From NCBI GenBank assembly GCA_964538915.1, contig CAZIFB010000002.1, positions 1-64,000 on the forward strand: a stretch of DNA of 64,000 nt, in the 5' to 3' direction. Positions 60,709-64,000 of the stretch are shown here, piece by piece. The notes beneath the pieces are model-generated. The model saw nothing but the letters and a program-made list of their open reading frames with translations. It ran no database searches and was not told the origin of the DNA. How positions within the stretch are numbered: the stretch's first letter is position 1; the number at the start of each line of letters is the position of its first letter. This DNA is from JAEUHQ01 sp964538915 (GTDB lineage Bacteria > Planctomycetota > UBA1135 > UBA2386). The position numbers and the translations under genes are program-made.

Positions 60709-63687
60709 GTGAGCGACGACGCCCCGACTCGGCCTGCCAGCGAAGGGCACGGCGGAACGCCCACCGCCGTCGAGGCACTCCTGGCCTCCTGGGTGGCGGC
60801 CAGCGAGTCCGGGCAGACGCCGCGCCTCGCGGAGTTCCTCGCGCGTCTGCCGAGCCAGCAGCAGCGGGAGCAGTTCGTCGACCTGCTCGACCAGCTGGCG
60901 TTCGCCGATCGGCACATGCCGCTGCGGTTGCGTCCGAGCCTGCTGCTGGCGAGCCGCTACGAACTCCTCGAATCGATCGGCAGCGGCGGCATGGGGCAAG
61001 TGTGGCGCGCGCTGGATCGCTCGCTGGGGCGCGAAGTGGCGGTGAAGGTCCTCGACCTCGCTTCGGCTGCGGCGTTGGATCTCGATCACCTGGTCGCGCG
61101 CGAGAGCCGTCTGCTCGCGCGCCTGTCGCATCCCGGCATCGTCCGGGTGCACGACGTGGGGCGCGACGGCGAGCATCGGTTCCTCGTCATGGACCTTGTC
61201 CGTGGTGTTGCCCTCGACGACGTCGTGGCCGCAGCGCGGCGATGGCGCGAGTCGAACCGAACGCCGTACGACGTTCGCGACCTGCTCGAACGGACCGGGC
61301 CGCCTGCCCCGGGGGCGGCGCCGCTGCTGCGCGGCGGCGAGCCGTGGTCGCGCGCGGCGGTGTCCGTCGTGGTCGAGCTGCTGCGCACACTCGAGGCCGC
61401 CCACGCGGCGGGCATCGTGCATCGGGACATCAAGCCGGCGAACGTGCGCCTCTCGGGCGGGGCGGCGCCGGTCTTGCTGGACTTCGGCATCGGCGTCGCG
61501 ACCGGCTCGACACCCGGTGCGTTGACCGCGGGCTTGTTCGGCACCGCGCAGTACGCCGCGCCGGAGCAGTGGGCGGACGTCGGTGCGCCCGGGGTGCCGA
61601 CGGACGTCTACCAGACGGGCCTCGTCCTCTACGAACTGCTCACGCTGCGCCGCTGTTTCTCGAGTTCCAACCCGATGGAGACGATGCGCGCGGTGCGAAC
61701 GGCCACGTACGCGAAGCCGCGGGCGATCGACCCCGGCATCGAGCCCGCCCTCGAGGCCTGTGTTCTTCGGGCGATGGAGGTCGAACCCGCGCAGCGCTAC
61801 CGATCCGCAGCGGACTTCCGCGCCGACCTCGAAGCGTTCCTCGCCGGTCAGGTGCCGCGCGCGGCCGCCGCGACCGCGCGCCTCGGCCAGCGAGTGCGCG
61901 CGTTCGTTCGCCGCCGCCGTCGCCTGCTGTCCCTCGCCGCGGCGATGCTCGCCGGTGCGATGGCACTGTGGGCGCTCCAGCCGTCGCCGTCTCCCACGGT
62001 GCGCTGGGTCACCGCGACGTCGGCGTCGGTAACCGTCGGCGATCCCGCGATGATGGCTGCGTTCCGCATCGCGTACGACGCGAACGGCGCGTGCTGGTGT
62101 GCGCCGCTGCGTCTCGACAGCGGTCCGGAGCAGCCGGAGCAACTCTCCTTCGGCCACGCGGTGCCGGCGGGCACCACCGACGTGTCGCTGCGCGACGTCG
62201 CCGACCCGACGCGCTATGCGCGCAGCGTCGTGTCGACGGTGCTGGTGGACGCCGCGGACGAACGCGCGCGCCGCCGGTTCGACGCTTTCGTCGGCGCGAT
62301 GGAGGTGGCTCGCCGCACGATCGCCGACCGCGACGGCGAGTGGCTGTCCGAGGCCGAATTCCGTGCCCTCTTCGCACCCGGGCGCGGCTCGGGCGCCGCC
62401 GATGTGCCCATCGACCGCCTGTTCGTGACCGGAGCGTGGCAGGACGGTGACCTCGTGGGCGCCGTGGTCGCGCCGCCGCCTTCGCCGACTGCACGCAACG
62501 CGGCGCTGCTCGTCGGCATCGACCGCTACGCGCCGGCCGCGGACGGGCCGAGGTGCGCCGATCTCGGCGGCCCTCGGAACGACGTCGCACGGGTGCAACG
62601 CACGCTGCAGGAGCGGTTCGGCTTCGCGGCGGCGGACATCCACGTCCTGACCGGCGCGGAGGCGACGCATGCGAACGTCGTGCGGGCCTTCCACGAGCAC
62701 TTGATCCGCGGCGCCACGGCGGAGTCGCGCGTCGTGTTCTGGTTCTCCGGCCACGGCTCGCGGGTTCCCGATGCGTCGGGTCGCGATCGCGCGGTTCGCG
62801 ATGCAGACCCCTTCGACGACACCCTGCTCCTGTACGACAGCCGGTCCGTCGCGTCGCACGGCGGGTTCGACTTCACGGACGACGAACTCGCATCGCTGCT
62901 CGCCGCAGTGCCGGCACAGGACGTTCTCGTCGTGACGGACTGCTGCCACTCGGGTGGTGTGCTGCGCGGCGGGTCCGAACCGGGGACGCGCGAGGCCGGC
63001 ATCGGCACCGAACCTCTCGACCGCAAGCGCGTCGAGTCGTTCTGGCCCGCCGACGTGCCCTTGCTCGACGACGATGCGCACGGCGAGCTGCCGGCCGTCG
63101 TCCACGTCGCCGCGTGCGGCTCGGAGGAGCAGGCGGGGGAGATCGCGACGCCGGCTGGCACGTTCGGCACGCTGACCTGGTTCCTCACCAACACGCTGCA
63201 AGAGATCGACACCGCTGCGTCGTGGGAGCTGGTCGGCGCGCGGGTGCGTGCACGAGTGTCGGGGCACGGAACGCGCCCGGGTCAGCGCGTGGCCGTCCTC
63301 GGCGACGTGGGGCGCGCGATCTTCGGCGGCCGCGGTCGCCCGGTTGCGCCGGGCTACCTGGTCGACCGGTACGGCGCGAGCGGACTCCTGCTCGCGGCGG
63401 GCGCGATCCAGGGTTTCGCCGAAGGCGCGGAGGTCCGCCTGGTCGACCTCGACGGCAGGGAGCTGGGGACGGCCGTCGCCGAGAACGTGCGAACCTCGAC
63501 CGCGCGTTTGCACTGGCAAGGAGCCGGACCTTGCCGCGCGAAGCGATGCGCGCCGTCGCGAAGGCCCCGGGTCGTCCGCGACCGCCGCTCAGGGTGCGCG
63601 TCGAGCCGGGCGTCGACGCTGCCGTCTTGCGCGGGTGCGACGCCGCGACGGTCGAATCCGAGCGTGCGGCCTCGACGCACGTGCTGA
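60709..63687 (+). CDS. Ser/Thr protein kinase-caspase fusion, frameshifted at its end
   Basis: A membrane protein with a cytoplasmic Hanks-type kinase (about residues 80-360: GSGGMGQV, catalytic Asp 240 in HRDIKPAN, DFGIGV, APEQ), a basic juxtamembrane stretch and one helix (about 404-422), then a beta-rich linker and a caspase-like (C14) domain from about 600. Catalytic His 682 (FSGHGSRVPD) and Cys 746 (DCCHSGG) are both present. The reading frame becomes non-protein-like (Arg/Ser-rich) after about residue 940 and ends at 63687, while a protein-like frame continues from 63531 to the window end. A one-base loss near 63530 is likely. GTG 60709 is the start. Confidence 0.85.
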   Translation: MSDDAPTRPASEGHGGTPTAVEALLASWVAASESGQTPRLAEFLARLPSQQQREQFVDLLDQLAFADRHMPLRLRPSLLLASRYELLESIGSGGMGQVWRALDRSLGREVAVKVLDLASAAALDLDHLVARESRLLARLSHPGIVRVHDVGRDGEHRFLVMDLVRGVALDDVVAAARRWRESNRTPYDVRDLLERTGPPAPGAAPLLRGGEPWSRAAVSVVVELLRTLEAAHAAGIVHRDIKPANVRLSGGAAPVLLDFGIGVATGSTPGALTAGLFGTAQYAAPEQWADVGAPGVPTDVYQTGLVLYELLTLRRCFSSSNPMETMRAVRTATYAKPRAIDPGIEPALEACVLRAMEVEPAQRYRSAADFRADLEAFLAGQVPRAAAATARLGQRVRAFVRRRRRLLSLAAAMLAGAMALWALQPSPSPTVRWVTATSASVTVGDPAMMAAFRIAYDANGACWCAPLRLDSGPEQPEQLSFGHAVPAGTTDVSLRDVADPTRYARSVVSTVLVDAADERARRRFDAFVGAMEVARRTIADRDGEWLSEAEFRALFAPGRGSGAADVPIDRLFVTGAWQDGDLVGAVVAPPPSPTARNAALLVGIDRYAPAADGPRCADLGGPRNDVARVQRTLQERFGFAAADIHVLTGAEATHANVVRAFHEHLIRGATAESRVVFWFSGHGSRVPDASGRDRAVRDADPFDDTLLLYDSRSVASHGGFDFTDDELASLLAAVPAQDVLVVTDCCHSGGVLRGGSEPGTREAGIGTEPLDRKRVESFWPADVPLLDDDAHGELPAVVHVAACGSEEQAGEIATPAGTFGTLTWFLTNTLQEIDTAASWELVGARVRARVSGHGTRPGQRVAVLGDVGRAIFGGRGRPVAPGYLVDRYGASGLLLAAGAIQGFAEGAEVRLVDLDGRELGTAVAENVRTSTARLHWQGAGPCRAKRCAPSRRPRVVRDRRSGCASSRASTLPSCAGATPRRSNPSVRPRRTC

Positions 63688-64000
63688 AGAAGGACGGCGA
63701 CGCATTCGTCCTGATCGACGAGTCCAGTGCGGAGGTGCGCCGTGTGTCGAGCGCCGAGGAGGTGCCGCTCGCGCTCGGTCGCGAGCACTGCTTCCGTGCC
63801 CTGTGGGAAGGCGTCGCCGACGCGGGCCAGTTCCGCGTGAGCATCCGGATCGAGGCGGCGACGGCCGAAGAAGCGGCGAAACACGGCGTCTTGCCGGCGC
63901 AGGTGCGCGGCGGGGACGGCAAGGCGACCGTCGTGGGGGCATCGCGGCTGCTGCCGCGATCCGGCGGCTCTCTGGCTGCCATCACGGTGACGAACGACGA
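63531..64000 (+). CDS. C-terminal continuation of the kinase-caspase protein in another frame
   Basis: An open frame without stop from 63531 to the window end (about 156 codons, partial). Its translation has normal composition and beta-strand-like segments (PPLRVRVEPGVDAAVLRGC, DAFVLIDESSAEVRRV, GQFRVSIRIEAATAEEAAK) and joins smoothly to the upstream protein after TARLHWQGAGP if one base is added near 63530. It would be the C-terminal domain of the caspase fusion (DUF4384-like placement). A separate gene starting at ATG 63546 is possible but less likely, since the upstream frame loses sense exactly here. Confidence 0.7.
   Translation, partial: MPREAMRAVAKAPGRPRPPLRVRVEPGVDAAVLRGCDAATVESERAASTHVLKKDGDAFVLIDESSAEVRRVSSAEEVPLALGREHCFRALWEGVADAGQFRVSIRIEAATAEEAAKHGVLPAQVRGGDGKATVVGASRLLPRSGGSLAAITVTND

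Noticed and set aside
63500..63560. Programmed -1 frameshift signal in the kinase-caspase gene
   Set aside because: No X-XXY-YYZ slippery heptamer and no obvious downstream pseudoknot at the junction; a sequencing error or mutation is simpler.

Overview
The window is a high-GC (roughly 65-70 % by eye), gene-dense stretch of bacterial chromosome. The gene content points to the Planctomycetota: an ECF sigma factor next to a large Ser/Thr kinase, a kinase fused to a caspase-like domain, a kinase fused to a sigma-54 activator, a fused CcoN-CcoO oxidase, a futalosine-pathway menaquinone gene, and many large secreted proteins of unknown role. This is inference; a myxobacterial or acidobacterial relative cannot be excluded from the sequence alone. 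Genes lie on both strands in short, tightly packed operons with frequent ATGA/GTGA stop-start overlaps. The only gene-free stretch longer than 300 bases is 27944-28282, which holds a hairpin and a tandem repeat.

Layout. 1-2.1 kb: three small leftward genes of accessory character (one HEPN-like), bounded by a 30-bp inverted repeat. 2.2-10.8 kb: a leftward endonuclease-family gene and UreH-like membrane protein, then a divergent cbb3 oxidase locus (ccoI, ccoS, fused ccoNO, ccoQ, single-heme ccoP, ccoG). 10.8-14.0 kb: a FixL-like kinase, a receiver-kinase hybrid and a LuxR-type regulator. 14.0-21.9 kb: universal stress protein, a TPR-metallopeptidase, an ATP-grasp protein, dtd, hsp20, a CYTH-CHAD/Ppx pair (polyphosphate-linked) and a sigma factor. 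21.9-27.7 kb: a secreted coiled-coil protein, a TIM-barrel protein, a DHH phosphoesterase, thiD and an acyl-CoA ligase. 27.7-28.3 kb: tRNA-Gly(GCC) with a promoter, a perfect hairpin touching its CCA end, and a 114/115-bp tandem repeat. 28.3-32.0 kb: a copper operon (copA, an ECF sigma factor with a cysteine-rich tail, a secreted Cys-rich protein). 32.1-46.9 kb: two serine hydrolases, pyrC, a kinase-TPR-GAF-sigma54 activator and four secreted proteins including a subtilase that lacks the usual catalytic Asp. 46.9-52.5 kb: mqnD, a hydrolase, then a C39-like peptidase / RimK-type ATP-grasp ligase / GCS2-type ligase cluster that looks like a peptide-making or peptide-modifying system. 52.5-56.1 kb: a four-gene leftward operon with a WaaP-like pseudokinase and a methyltransferase, then a membrane protein. 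56.2-64.0 kb: a secreted multidomain hydrolase, a DUF3817-type protein, an ECF sigma factor and a kinase-caspase fusion that shows a frameshift near 63530 and runs off the window.

How the genes work together. The left third is respiratory and signalling: low-oxygen cbb3 oxidase plus its copper ATPase and iron-sulfur assembly factor, beside sensor kinases that could report redox or oxygen. Copper handling recurs (ccoI, copA, the Cys-rich sigma factor, the Cys-rich secreted protein). The right half is dominated by exported proteins, most of which have signal peptides ending in Ala-Gln. The best candidates for an undescribed system are the peptidase/ATP-grasp/GCS2 cluster (48999-52476) and the CorE-like copper-responsive sigma operon (28283-31957).
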